Positions 24,811 through 33,603 of a stretch of DNA of 64,000 bases are shown in pieces. Position 1 is the stretch's first letter. Each line of letters opens with the position of its first letter. The DNA lies in NCBI RefSeq assembly GCF_000380505.1, contig NZ_AQYH01000006.1, forward strand, positions 372,001 to 436,000, in the 5' to 3' direction. Source of the DNA: Kaistia granuli DSM 23481 (GTDB lineage: Bacteria; Pseudomonadota; Alphaproteobacteria; Rhizobiales; Kaistiaceae). Position numbers and translations under genes: made by a program. Below the pieces are notes generated by a model. It did not search any database and was not told where the DNA came from. It worked only from the letters and a program-made list of their open reading frames with translations.

Positions 24811-25126
24811 GGCGGGCAACTTCTTCGCTCTGGATGGACATTGAGAAGCGCGACGACAGCTTCGCGCGCGACGCCGCCAACGGATGTTCGGCCGCCATGA
24901 TCAACTCATTCTCCTGATCGTTTTCCCCGACGTTGCCAAACGATCGCACAGCCCGATGCATCGCGGAAGAGCGGCGAGAACGGAAGACGGCGGTCGGTTG
25001 CTCCAGCGCGGGCCGCGACCCCGTCGAACCGGGCCCTGCCCGAGGGAGGGGCGAGCGCCAAACACGATGCTCTCCCCTGCCCTCGTTCCGGTGTCTCCCC
25101 CCGACACACCGGAACAGCGCGCCTTT
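24811..25126. other. Intergenic gap with hairpin and REP-like element
   Basis: 316 bases with no gene. It holds a perfect 10-bp inverted repeat GTTCCGGTGT (25085-25094) / ACACCGGAAC (25106-25115) shortly after the hydantoinase stop. A REP-like palindrome CCCTGCCCGAGGGAGGGG is at 25034-25051. Without a T-run the hairpin may be a processing or partial termination point between the two amidohydrolase genes. Confidence 0.45.
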
Positions 25127-26551
25127 TCAGGGGCGCGCGGGCCTTGCCGGCTGCGGACGTTCGCAACGAAGGAACTGCCCCGCGCCAGCGGATCCCGAAA
25201 AGATGCCGTCGTCCCAGACGACATCACCGCGCAGAATGGTTGTGATCGGCCTCCCGCGCAACTCCATTCCTTCGTAAGGCGTATAATCTACATTGTGATG
25301 AAGCGCACTATTGGAGATGGTCCAGGAGATGTTCGGGTCCCAGATGGCAATATCGGCGTCGACACCGACGGCGATGGTGCCCTTGCGCGGATACAATCCG
25401 TAGATCTTGGCTGGATTGGTCGAGGTCAGCGCCACGAAGCGGTTGATGTCGATCCGGCCGCCGAGCACGCCTTCCGAGAACAGCAGCGGCAACCGCGTCT
25501 CCAGGCCTGGAATGCCGTTCGGGATGCATTGGAACGACGCACATTCGCCAAACGCCTTCTTGCCGAGCGGATCGTCATAGCGGAACGGCGCGTGGTCGGA
25601 GGAGAACACCTCGAACACGCCGGTCGCGAGCCCGTTCCAGATCGCCTCGTGATTGGCCTCGTCGCGCGGCGGCGGGCTGCAGACGAACTTGGCGCCCTCG
25701 AAACCGTCGAGATGCAGATGCTTCTCGGTCAGGAACAGATATTGCGGACAGGTCTCGGCGAAGACCTTGTGACCCCGCGCCTGCGCCCAGCGGATCTGCT
25801 CCATCGCCTCGATGCCGGAGACGTGCACGATCAGGATCGGCACGTCGACCAGCTCCGCCAGCGATAGCGCCCGATGCGTCGCCTCGCGCTCGACGAGCGA
25901 CGGTCGCGCATCGGCATGGAAACGCGGCGCCGTATGCCCGGCCGCTTCCAGCGCCTCGGTCAGCCAGGCGATGCAATCGGCATTCTCGGCATGGATCATC
26001 GTCATGGCGCCCTCGCGCCGCGCCGCCGCCAGGCACTCCAGGATTTGACGGTCGTCCAGCTTGAGGTCGTCATAGGTCATGTAGATCTTGAACGAGGTGT
26101 AGCCCTCCTCGACCAGGGAGGGCAGCTCCTCGACCATCACCGTCTTCGCGGGATCCGTGACGATCATATGGAAGGCGTAGTCGACGCAGGCCCGTCCCTT
26201 GGCGCGCTTGTGATAGTCGTCGACAGCGGCCCGCAGGCTCTCCCCCTTCACCTGCGCGGCAAAGGGGATCACCGTCGTCGTGCCGCCGCAAGCGGCCGAA
26301 CGGGTGCCGGTCTCGAAGTCGTCGGCCATCCTCAGGCCCGGCCCCATCGGCTGGTCGAGATGGCAATGGGCATCGACGCCGCCGGGCAGCACAAATTGCC
26401 CGGTCGCGTCGATTTCCCTGTGGCCATGCGAAAGAGCCTCACCCAGCGCCACGATCCGCCCGTCCCGGATCGCGACGTCGCAGACCACCGTGTCGGCGGC
26501 CGTCACCACCGTGCCGTTGCGGATGACGAGGTCGAAGGGAATATCGTTCAT
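25127..26551 (-). CDS. hydA: Dihydropyrimidinase/D-hydantoinase
   Basis: A 474-aa cyclic-amide hydrolase that opens dihydropyrimidine or 5-substituted hydantoin rings to N-carbamoyl amino acids. Binuclear metal motifs are complete: HxH in GVDAHCHLDQP, carboxylated Lys in SFKIYMTYDD, MIHAEN, VHVSG, and Asp in FSSDHAPF. The length matches the family. It lies 21 bases from the Asp/Glu-racemase-fold gene upstream. The context (BMP importer, amidase, DUF1116) suggests hydrolysis of an imported cyclic ureide rather than housekeeping pyrimidine turnover. Confidence 0.9.
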   Translation of the reverse strand: MNDIPFDLVIRNGTVVTAADTVVCDVAIRDGRIVALGEALSHGHREIDATGQFVLPGGVDAHCHLDQPMGPGLRMADDFETGTRSAACGGTTTVIPFAAQVKGESLRAAVDDYHKRAKGRACVDYAFHMIVTDPAKTVMVEELPSLVEEGYTSFKIYMTYDDLKLDDRQILECLAAARREGAMTMIHAENADCIAWLTEALEAAGHTAPRFHADARPSLVEREATHRALSLAELVDVPILIVHVSGIEAMEQIRWAQARGHKVFAETCPQYLFLTEKHLHLDGFEGAKFVCSPPPRDEANHEAIWNGLATGVFEVFSSDHAPFRYDDPLGKKAFGECASFQCIPNGIPGLETRLPLLFSEGVLGGRIDINRFVALTSTNPAKIYGLYPRKGTIAVGVDADIAIWDPNISWTISNSALHHNVDYTPYEGMELRGRPITTILRGDVVWDDGIFSGSAGAGQFLRCERPQPARPARP

Positions 26552-26572
26552 GACTGCGCCCTCTCCCGCGCC

Positions 26573-27307
26573 TCAGCGCAGGTCCCCGAAAAGACGGCCC
26601 CAAGCCTGGATGCGCGCCGTGTCGATGCCGGTTATCTGCAGGGCCTTCCAGACCGTCGCGCTGACGGAATCGTAGATCGGGATGCCAGTCTCGCGTTCGA
26701 GCTGCTCGACCAGCGGCGCGCCGCGGAAATTGGTGCAGAGCACGATGATCGCTTCCGGCTTGTCGGCGGCGACCTCGCGGATCAGGCGGGTGATCGTCGC
26801 CTCGTCGAATTCGGCGAAGGAGAAATTGTCCTTCTCGCCCATGTGGCGCTCGGTCGTGACCGTGTGGCCGGCGGCGTCATAGTTCGCGATGATCTGCTGC
26901 TGCACCTCGCTGATATACGGTGTCACCAGCCCCAGGCTGCGCACCTCGGTGCGATCGAGGATCTCGTTCAGGGCGAGAACGCTGGTCGTCGCCGGCGCGC
27001 CCGTCGCCTCGGTGATCTCGGCGCAGAGCCGCTGGTCGATCTCGAAGCCGCGCCATCCAGCCGCCGTGCCGGCCCAGGCGATCACGTCCATATGCGCGTC
27101 GTTGAGGATGCAGGCCGCCTCGACGAGCGACGAGTTGGTGAACTGCGCCATCGCCTTCTCGCCGAGCGTGATCTCCTTGACGGTGAAGCGCTGGAAATGC
27201 GCCGTCACCTCCGGCAGCAGATCGTGCAGGATCGCGCCCATATAGGGCTCGAGGACGGTATTGGACGACGGCGTCAGCATGCCGATCAGCGTGCGGTCGA
27301 GTGCCAT
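26573..27307 (-). CDS. Asp/Glu racemase-fold protein, arylmalonate-decarboxylase/maleate-isomerase-like, single catalytic Cys
   Basis: A 244-aa protein of the aspartate/glutamate racemase superfamily. LTPSSNTVLEPY at residues 11-22 is typical of maleate isomerases and arylmalonate decarboxylases. The first catalytic cysteine of racemases is absent: residue 80 is Gly in WAGTAAGWRG, comparable to Gly74 of Bordetella arylmalonate decarboxylase. Cys191 in VLCTNFRG aligns with that enzyme's Cys188, and the C-terminal GRLF also matches. A one-cysteine site argues against racemisation and for decarboxylation or isomerisation. It sits between the enoyl-CoA hydratase and hydantoinase genes. Confidence 0.8.
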   Translation of the reverse strand: MALDRTLIGMLTPSSNTVLEPYMGAILHDLLPEVTAHFQRFTVKEITLGEKAMAQFTNSSLVEAACILNDAHMDVIAWAGTAAGWRGFEIDQRLCAEITEATGAPATTSVLALNEILDRTEVRSLGLVTPYISEVQQQIIANYDAAGHTVTTERHMGEKDNFSFAEFDEATITRLIREVAADKPEAIIVLCTNFRGAPLVEQLERETGIPIYDSVSATVWKALQITGIDTARIQAWGRLFGDLR

Positions 27308-27359
27308 GAGGCGGCTCCTGCCTTAGGGGATCAAACGGGAAATCAGGGTTCCGGCCCGG

Positions 27360-28118
27360 CTATTCGCCGCGATAGTTCGCCGGCTTTCCTTCCAGGAAGG
27401 AGCCGATGCCCTCGTGCAGGTCGCGCGTGCCGAACATCAGCTGCCAGCGGCTCCGCTCCATGGCGATGCCGGCCTCCGACGTCGTGTCGAGGCCGAGACG
27501 GACGACCTCCTTGATCTGCTGCACGGTGATCGGCGGCTTCGTCGCGATCAACGCCGCGAGCTCGATCGCGCGCAAGGTCGCGTCGCCCTCGACGATCTCG
27601 CTGACCAGCCCCATGCGGCGCGCCTCGGCGGCCGGGATCGGCGTCGCTGTCAGGAGCGCATACATCGCGTTCTGGCGGCCGATGGCGCGCGGCAGGCGCT
27701 GCGTCGCGCCGCCGCCCGGCACGAAACCGAGATTGACCTCCGGCTGGCAGAAGCGGGCATTGGCCGAGGCGATGACGAAGTCGCACTGCAGCACCAGTTC
27801 ACATCCGCCGCCAAAGGCGTCGCCATTGACGGCCGCGATCACCGGCTTCGGCGACTTCCAGAGCGCGTGGGTCGTGAAGGTCTGGATCGCGCCGGGGACG
27901 GTACGGCCAAGCTGCTCCTTCAGGTCAGCGCCAACTGCGAAGACCGTGTCGTTGCCGGCGAGCACGATGGCGCGAACGCTCGGATCGGTGTTCAGCTCGT
28001 CGACATATTGCTCGATCAGCAGGCGGACCTCGGTGGTCAGCGCGTTACGGACTTCGGGCCGGTTGAGCCGGATGACGGCGACGCCCGCGACGGGCTTTTC
28101 CAGGAGAACGACCGACAT
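27360..28118 (-). CDS. Enoyl-CoA hydratase/isomerase family protein
   Basis: A 252-aa crotonase-fold protein. It has RPEVRNAL near residue 22, the oxyanion-hole segment FAVGADLKE, AVNGDAFGGGCELVLQCD, and CQPEVNLGFVPGGGATQRLPR carrying the usual Glu. It has the normal family length. The start at 28118 is preferred because the frame upstream is not protein-like. In this operon it probably hydrates or isomerises a CoA ester derived from the imported compound, although no CoA ligase lies alongside. Confidence 0.87.
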   Translation of the reverse strand: MSVVLLEKPVAGVAVIRLNRPEVRNALTTEVRLLIEQYVDELNTDPSVRAIVLAGNDTVFAVGADLKEQLGRTVPGAIQTFTTHALWKSPKPVIAAVNGDAFGGGCELVLQCDFVIASANARFCQPEVNLGFVPGGGATQRLPRAIGRQNAMYALLTATPIPAAEARRMGLVSEIVEGDATLRAIELAALIATKPPITVQQIKEVVRLGLDTTSEAGIAMERSRWQLMFGTRDLHEGIGSFLEGKPANYRGE

Positions 28119-28162
28119 GACGGTTCCTTCCAATAGGTTTTGACGAGGGGCGAACGGCGGCG

Positions 28163-28540
28163 TCAGACCGCCGGCCGGTCGACCGCGTGTTCGAGAAGGG
28201 CGGAAAGCGGGACGATCTCCAGCGTCGCCTCGTTGGTCGCCGACAGCACGACGGGACAGGCGACGCCGGCCTCGTAGGCCTCGAACCACTTGGCCGCGAT
28301 CACGCACCAACGGTCGCCGGGGACGAGGCCGGGAAAGCGCAGATCCGGACGGATCGTCGTCAGATCGTTGCCGACGCTCGCCTGAAACTCGATGAAGGCC
28401 GAGGTCATGATCGCGCAGACGGTGTGGCGAAGCGGGTTCTCGGGGCCGGTGGTGCAGCAGCCATCGCGCAGATAGCCGGTCAGGGGATCCGTCGAGCAGA
28501 GGTCGAGCGGACCGCCGAGGACGTTGCGCTGTTCAGTCAT
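28163..28540 (-). CDS. DUF2237 family protein
   Basis: A 125-aa small protein of unknown function, recognised by NVLGGPLDLCS, DPLTGYLRDGCC, TGPENPLRHTVCAIMT, and PGLVPGDRWCVIAAKW. Several conserved cysteines (LCS, GCC, TVC, RWC) suggest a metal or redox role, but none is established. Its ATG lies 8 bases inside the end of the amidase gene, so it is translationally coupled. Its place inside a catabolic operon is a rare functional hint for this family. Confidence 0.82.
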   Translation of the reverse strand: MTEQRNVLGGPLDLCSTDPLTGYLRDGCCTTGPENPLRHTVCAIMTSAFIEFQASVGNDLTTIRPDLRFPGLVPGDRWCVIAAKWFEAYEAGVACPVVLSATNEATLEIVPLSALLEHAVDRPAV

Positions 28541-30113
28541 GCGAAATCTCCATGAGCCGGCCTCGCGACCGGGCGAGCCCGGACGGCGGCGTCGGGCAGG
28601 CGAAAAGATGGGTCTGGATCTGATGCGCCACGTTGAGCAGCAACGCGTCCTGCATCGGCCGAGCGACAAGCAACATGCCGACCGGCAGGCCGTCGATCAG
28701 GCCGCAGGGAAGGCTGAGCGCCGGATGGCCGGTCAAGTTGGTCGCGCAATTGTTGTCGTGCATCTGGAAGGCGAGCCGCTGGTGCTCGGCCGGCGGCAGC
28801 GGTCCGGTCGGCAGAAGATGCGGCAGCATCGGGCAGGTCGGCATGACGAGGACGTCATGTTCCGCCAGCGCCGCGTCGTACTGGGCGCGCAGGACCCGCC
28901 GCAGCCGCTGCGCCAGCGCCAGCACCCGGCCCTTGCTCTCGCCCCGCAGGATGGTGCCGGCGATCAGGGCCGCCTTCGCATTGAGCGGCAGGCGCGCGGC
29001 GCCCGTCTCGAGCGCCTCTCCGAAGGCGCGGGCGAGTTCGCCGTCATAAACGCCGAGATGATTGGCGCCTTGGGTGCCCTGCTCGAACACCGTCGCGAGG
29101 CCGCCCTCGCAGGAGATCGGCGCGTGGATATCCGTCGCCTGCTTGTGCAGCGGCACCGAGGCCGCGTTGACCTTCGCCCCGAGACCAGTAAGCGACAGAG
29201 CGGCCGATCGGACCATTGCGTCCAGGCGCGGATCGGATCCCGCCCAGCCGAAGCCGTCATCGACGATGGCGATCCGAAGGCCGCCCAAACTCTCCTTCAG
29301 CGTGTCGGCGGCGGACCCTTCCATCGCCGGCACGCCGGCCTGGCGCGGATCGCTGTCGCTGTAGCCCGCCACCGCGTCGAGTAGCCGGGCGACGTCGCCG
29401 GCCGTCCGCGCCATCAGGCCGAGATGATCCATGGTGAACTCGGTCGCCACCGCGCCGGTATAGGGCACCAGACCGAAAGTCGGCTTCAACGCGGTGATGC
29501 CCGACCAGGCGGCCGGATTGCGGACCGAGCCACCGAGATCGGTGCCGAGCGCCAGATCCGCCTCGCCCGTCGCGAGCAGCACGCCGCAGCCGGACGAAGA
29601 CCCGCCTGCCGAACGTGCCCTATCATAGGGATTGAGCACCGCCCCGGTGACGGAGGTGAAGCTCGAACCGGAATAGCAGAGGTCCTCGCAGACGGCGGTG
29701 CCGACCAGCTTCGCGCCCGCGTCGAGCGCCCGCTCAACGGCGAGCGCGCTCTTCGACGGCACGAAATCGCGCAGGAAATCGCCGCCGAGCGTCATCGGCA
29801 CGCCGGCGACGGCGATCGAATCCTTGACGACAAGGCGCGCCCCGGCGAGTGGCCCGGCCAAGGTCCGCCGGTCCTCGCTGCGAAACATCCAGGCATGATG
29901 CTCGTCGGCGCCGCCGATGCGCTCGACGGTCCAGTCGACGGCCGGGGCCGGCTCGGCCCCGAACACCATCTCGGCCAGAGCCTCGATGCGGCCATAGGTT
30001 CGGCGTGTGTTGCCGACCGCCATCTCGATGCCGGCCACGTCATCGGCGCCCAGATGGAAGCGCTCGGCGACTCTCGCAATCTCGTAGGCGTCGTTGCGCT
30101 TGGCGACGGTCAT
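28533..30113 (-). CDS. Amidase-signature family hydrolase
   Basis: A 526-aa amidase. The Ser-cisSer-Lys triad is visible: Lys in LVVKDSIAV, cis-Ser in SAGGSSSGCG, and the nucleophile Ser in LGTDLGGSVRNPA. It has a long N-terminal region before the core (about residues 1-95). The open frame continues upstream to 30812, but that part is a shadow of the DUF1116 gene; the true ATG at 30113 overlaps the DUF1116 stop (ATGA). It probably cleaves a linear amide or N-carbamoyl product from the ring-opening steps. Confidence 0.9.
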   Translation of the reverse strand: MTVAKRNDAYEIARVAERFHLGADDVAGIEMAVGNTRRTYGRIEALAEMVFGAEPAPAVDWTVERIGGADEHHAWMFRSEDRRTLAGPLAGARLVVKDSIAVAGVPMTLGGDFLRDFVPSKSALAVERALDAGAKLVGTAVCEDLCYSGSSFTSVTGAVLNPYDRARSAGGSSSGCGVLLATGEADLALGTDLGGSVRNPAAWSGITALKPTFGLVPYTGAVATEFTMDHLGLMARTAGDVARLLDAVAGYSDSDPRQAGVPAMEGSAADTLKESLGGLRIAIVDDGFGWAGSDPRLDAMVRSAALSLTGLGAKVNAASVPLHKQATDIHAPISCEGGLATVFEQGTQGANHLGVYDGELARAFGEALETGAARLPLNAKAALIAGTILRGESKGRVLALAQRLRRVLRAQYDAALAEHDVLVMPTCPMLPHLLPTGPLPPAEHQRLAFQMHDNNCATNLTGHPALSLPCGLIDGLPVGMLLVARPMQDALLLNVAHQIQTHLFACPTPPSGLARSRGRLMEISHD

Positions 30114-31384
30114 CGGGCCGCCGCCGTCGCTTCGAGCACGCGGCTCGCCTCGATGAACGGCTCGACCGGGATGCGGGTAACACCTGCGCCGATGCGGCCA
30201 TGGCCCGGCAGGCGGTGCGACAGGCCGTTGTTGATCATCGGAGCGATGCCGGTCTCGCGGACCCGGTGCACGTTGATGCCGATCGGGCTGCCGCGGTGTT
30301 CCTCCGCCGGGATCAGGAAGCGCGAGCTGGTGCCCGAGCAGATCTGGCGCATCTCGGCGACCATGCGCGTGCCTTGTTCGACGGTGCCGCCGATGAAGGA
30401 CATGATGGCGGGGGCAGCCGACATGGCGAAGGCGCCGAAACCGGCCGTCTCGGAGATCATCGAGTCGCCCATGGTCGGGTTGACGTCTTCCATCTTGCCG
30501 CCCGGGATCAACTTGGGCTCGCCGATCGGCGACGGGCACAGGAACCAGCGATCCCCGAGACCGCTGACCCGGATGCCGAATTCGCGGCCATTGCCGGACA
30601 TGGTGGTGACAACAGGGCTGTCGGCGATGTCGGCGGCGGCGAGCGTCAGCGCCTTGGCGGCGGAGATGGCGAAGGGCAGCGCGAAATGGCCGTTGCCGGC
30701 CATGATGGCGACGGTCTTCGCCACGGCAGCGCGATTCCTGCCGCTGGCGATCAGGGCGGGCGCCAGTCGGACGATCAGGCTGGCCGTGGTGGCGACCAGA
30801 CGATTGTGGCAATCGTCGCCGCGCCGAAGCCCCTCCGCGACCATGTCGGCAAGTTCAATCGGATCGGTCGCCTGGATGGCGTCGTCGAGAACGCCGGCCA
30901 TGTCGGTCGCCATCCAGCGAAGTCGCGCCAGCGTCTCGTCATCATAGGAGCCGTAGCGGACGGCGCCGCCGGTACCCTCGTTCAGCGGTGAGAACGTCGT
31001 ATGGCGGGTCGATTTCGCGACTACAACCGGCATGCTCGGCGTGATGACGCCGGCCATGGCGCCGAGCGCGCCGGCGTCATGGCAGGGGAGCAGTTCCAGT
31101 TCGCCGGCGTCGAGGATCGCCTCGGCCTCGGCAACGTCTTTTGCCTCGCCCTCGAAGATCAGACCGCCGATCAGCGCCCCGCGCATGGGTCCCGGCACAT
31201 CCTCCAGGCGGATCGGCGGTCCGGCATGCAGGAAGCGGCGCGGGCCGACCTCTTTCGTCACGTCACCCGCCGCACGAACCCCGACGAGGTACACCTGCGT
31301 CGTATCAAGGGCTGCCACGGACTTCTCCGCAGCGGCGGAAGCGGCGTGGCTGGCGGAAAGAGTGAGTTCGGTCGTGTCGGACAT
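30110..31384 (-). CDS. DUF1116 family protein (AllG/YlbE-like)
   Basis: A 424-aa DUF1116 protein. Recognisable stretches are PMRGALIGGLIFEGEA, LLPCHDAGALGAMAGVI, and GDDCHNRLVATT. The E. coli relative YlbE (AllG) is reported as one subunit of oxamate carbamoyltransferase with FdrA and AllH in allantoin catabolism. Here FdrA, AllH and a carbamate kinase are all absent, so this gene is an orphan of that complex or has another job. The preferred start at 31384 leaves 174 bases to the BMP binding-protein gene; the stop overlaps the amidase start. Confidence 0.83.
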   Translation of the reverse strand: MSDTTELTLSASHAASAAAEKSVAALDTTQVYLVGVRAAGDVTKEVGPRRFLHAGPPIRLEDVPGPMRGALIGGLIFEGEAKDVAEAEAILDAGELELLPCHDAGALGAMAGVITPSMPVVVAKSTRHTTFSPLNEGTGGAVRYGSYDDETLARLRWMATDMAGVLDDAIQATDPIELADMVAEGLRRGDDCHNRLVATTASLIVRLAPALIASGRNRAAVAKTVAIMAGNGHFALPFAISAAKALTLAAADIADSPVVTTMSGNGREFGIRVSGLGDRWFLCPSPIGEPKLIPGGKMEDVNPTMGDSMISETAGFGAFAMSAAPAIMSFIGGTVEQGTRMVAEMRQICSGTSSRFLIPAEEHRGSPIGINVHRVRETGIAPMINNGLSHRLPGHGRIGAGVTRIPVEPFIEASRVLEATAAAR

Positions 31385-31557
31385 CGTTTCAGTTCCTGCT
31401 GCTCGGAGGGGCCCGGCACGGTCGTCCCGCGCATTCGGCCGGTCTTGTCGGCCTTCCGAAGGCTCCAGGGCCTTCGGAAGGTCCATCACGGCGCACCTGT
31501 CCCGTCCGGACCTGCGCCGCAGGCCCGTCCTTCCAGATCGGCGGATGGTTGGTGCGG

Positions 31558-32637
31558 CTATTTCGGGATCGTCGTATCGATGCCCTTGACCAGGAAGTTC
31601 ATGCCCTTGATGGCGCCGTCGTCGAGCGACGTGCCGGCCGGAACGGCTTCCTTGTCCTGGTTCGAGGTAATCGGACCGGTGAAGGGCTTGAAAGTGCCGG
31701 CGCGCATCTCATCCTGGCGTGCCAGGATCTGCGCCCGCTGCTCGTCCGAGAGATCCTTGTTGAGGCCGGCGACGGCGATCGCATTGTCGGCGATGCCGGC
31801 GAAGACGTCGTCGCCCTTGAAGTTGCCGGCCATCGCCTCCTCGACCTTCTTGATCATCACCGGGCCGAAATTGAGCTGGCCGGCGCAGAGATGCTTGGTC
31901 GGGGCGAACTTCGAATTGTCGCTATGGGTGACGGTGCCGTAGATGCCGAGCTGCTCGGCGGCGGCCATCGGCCCCGGGGTCCCGGGGAAGAGCGAGAAGA
32001 CGACGTCGGTCCCCTGCGAGGCGAGAGATTCCGTCGACGCCTTCTCCATCGCTGGATCGAACCAGGAATTCAGCCAGATCACCTTAACCGGCTTCAGGTT
32101 GGCGTTGGCGCTCTGCGCGCCGAGCACATAGGCGTTCATGACGTTGAGCACTTCGGGAAGCGGGAACGCTGCGATGACGCCGAGCGTCTCGGACTTGGTC
32201 ACCATGCCGGCGGCCATGCCGCAGAGGTAGGCCGCCTCGTAGTGGCGCGGCGTCAGCGTCGAGAAGTTCGGCGCGTTCATATAGCCGCCGATATGGACGA
32301 CCGAGAGCTTCGGATAGCGCTTGGCCAGCTTCATGCCGTCCTGCTGGTAGCCGAATGAACCGAGCACCAGCATGTCGACGCCGTCGGCAGCCATCTTGTT
32401 CATGACGCGCGTCGCGTCCGGCCCCTCGCCGAGGCTGTTGACGAACTGGACCTCGACCTGGTCGCCGAATTTCTCCGCGATGGCGCGACCGCCGCGATCG
32501 AGTTCATAGGACCAGCCCAGTTCTCCGACCGGGTTTGGCAGCAAATAGCCGATCTTGAACGGATCGGCCTCGGCCGAAACGGTGAGCGCGATGCCCAGCG
32601 CGGCGGTAGCCAGCGCTGTCCTCATCCAGTGACGCAT
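31558..32637 (-). CDS. BMP family ABC transporter substrate-binding protein
   Basis: A 359-aa periplasmic binding protein of the BmpA/PnrA family, whose known ligands are mostly purine nucleosides and related cyclic compounds. A signal peptide of about 24 residues ends at SAEA. The mature protein begins DPFKIGYLLPNPVGELGWSY. It contains LVLGSFGYQQDGMKLAKRYP and a proline/glycine-rich C-terminal half. It follows both permease genes and precedes the catabolic enzymes, so its ligand is the likely starting substrate of the pathway. Confidence 0.9.
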   Translation of the reverse strand: MRHWMRTALATAALGIALTVSAEADPFKIGYLLPNPVGELGWSYELDRGGRAIAEKFGDQVEVQFVNSLGEGPDATRVMNKMAADGVDMLVLGSFGYQQDGMKLAKRYPKLSVVHIGGYMNAPNFSTLTPRHYEAAYLCGMAAGMVTKSETLGVIAAFPLPEVLNVMNAYVLGAQSANANLKPVKVIWLNSWFDPAMEKASTESLASQGTDVVFSLFPGTPGPMAAAEQLGIYGTVTHSDNSKFAPTKHLCAGQLNFGPVMIKKVEEAMAGNFKGDDVFAGIADNAIAVAGLNKDLSDEQRAQILARQDEMRAGTFKPFTGPITSNQDKEAVPAGTSLDDGAIKGMNFLVKGIDTTIPK

Positions 32638-32679
32638 GTTGATTCCTCCCAGAATATGCGTTCCTCGCCCGGCGGCCCC

Positions 32680-33603
32680 TCAGCTCGCCGCTCGATAGCT
32701 TTCCCCGAGTGCTGCCGGGGCATTCAGGCGAACCCGAACCTTGTCGGCCGAAATGGCCACCAGCACGACAATGGTCAGGACGTAAGGCAGGCAGGTCATG
32801 AACTGGGCCGGAATGCCGATGCCCATCGCCTGCAGTGCCAGCCCGAGCAGCGATACCGCGCCGAACAGATAGGCGCCGACCGCCACACGTCCGGGACGCC
32901 AGGTGCCGAACACGACCAGCGCGACGGCGATCCAGCCACGCCCGGCGATCATGTCCTGCGACCAGAGCGGGGTCAGGACTGTCGAGGCATAGGCGCCGGC
33001 GAAACCCGCCATGACACCGCCGAACAGGATCGCCAGAAAGCGGACACCGACCGGCCGCATGCCGAGCGCATGGGCCGTGTTCGGGTTCTCGCCGATCACA
33101 CGAAGCGTCAGGCCCGCCTTGGTGCGGTAGAGGAACCAGGCGACGAGGCCCGTCGCCGCGATACCGACATAGACGACGATGTCCTGCGTGAAGAGGATCT
33201 TGCCGAGCACGGGGATCTCGGAAAGAAGCGGTATCGCGATCTTGTCGATCCCCAGCAGCGTCGCCCCCTCGAAGGAGCGGCCGAGCAGGCTCGACAGCCC
33301 CAGTCCGAGAATGCCGACGGCAAGGCCCGCCGCCACCTGATTGGCCATGAAGCCGAGCACGAGCACGGCAAAGACGGCGGAAAGCAGCGCTCCACTGGCC
33401 GCGCCGGCGATGAAGCCGACGAGATGCGATCCCGACTGCAACGTCACCATGAAGGCGATGGCGGCGGAGAGCGCCATCATGCCCTCGACGCTCAGATTGA
33501 GAACACCGGATTTCTCGACGACCAGTTCACCGAGGGCGGCGAACAGCAGCGGTGTCGCGGTGGCGAAGGCGCCCGCCAGAACGAAGATGAGCGCGTCCAT
33601 CAT
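32680..33603 (-). CDS. BMP-type ABC transporter permease (second)
   Basis: A 307-aa very hydrophobic permease of the BPD_transp_2 family (YufQ/NupC type). It has about eight to nine membrane segments and the conserved ALGELVVEKSGVLNLSVEGM near the N-terminus, and GENPNTAHALGM in the coupling loop. It overlaps the upstream permease gene by 4 bases. Confidence 0.9.
   Translation of the reverse strand: MMDALIFVLAGAFATATPLLFAALGELVVEKSGVLNLSVEGMMALSAAIAFMVTLQSGSHLVGFIAGAASGALLSAVFAVLVLGFMANQVAAGLAVGILGLGLSSLLGRSFEGATLLGIDKIAIPLLSEIPVLGKILFTQDIVVYVGIAATGLVAWFLYRTKAGLTLRVIGENPNTAHALGMRPVGVRFLAILFGGVMAGFAGAYASTVLTPLWSQDMIAGRGWIAVALVVFGTWRPGRVAVGAYLFGAVSLLGLALQAMGIGIPAQFMTCLPYVLTIVVLVAISADKVRVRLNAPAALGESYRAAS

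Noticed and set aside
30114-30812. N-terminal extension of the amidase frame to a 759-aa protein
   Set aside because: The added part is an out-of-frame reading of the DUF1116 gene; the amidase ATG at 30113 and its overlap with the DUF1116 stop explain both genes.
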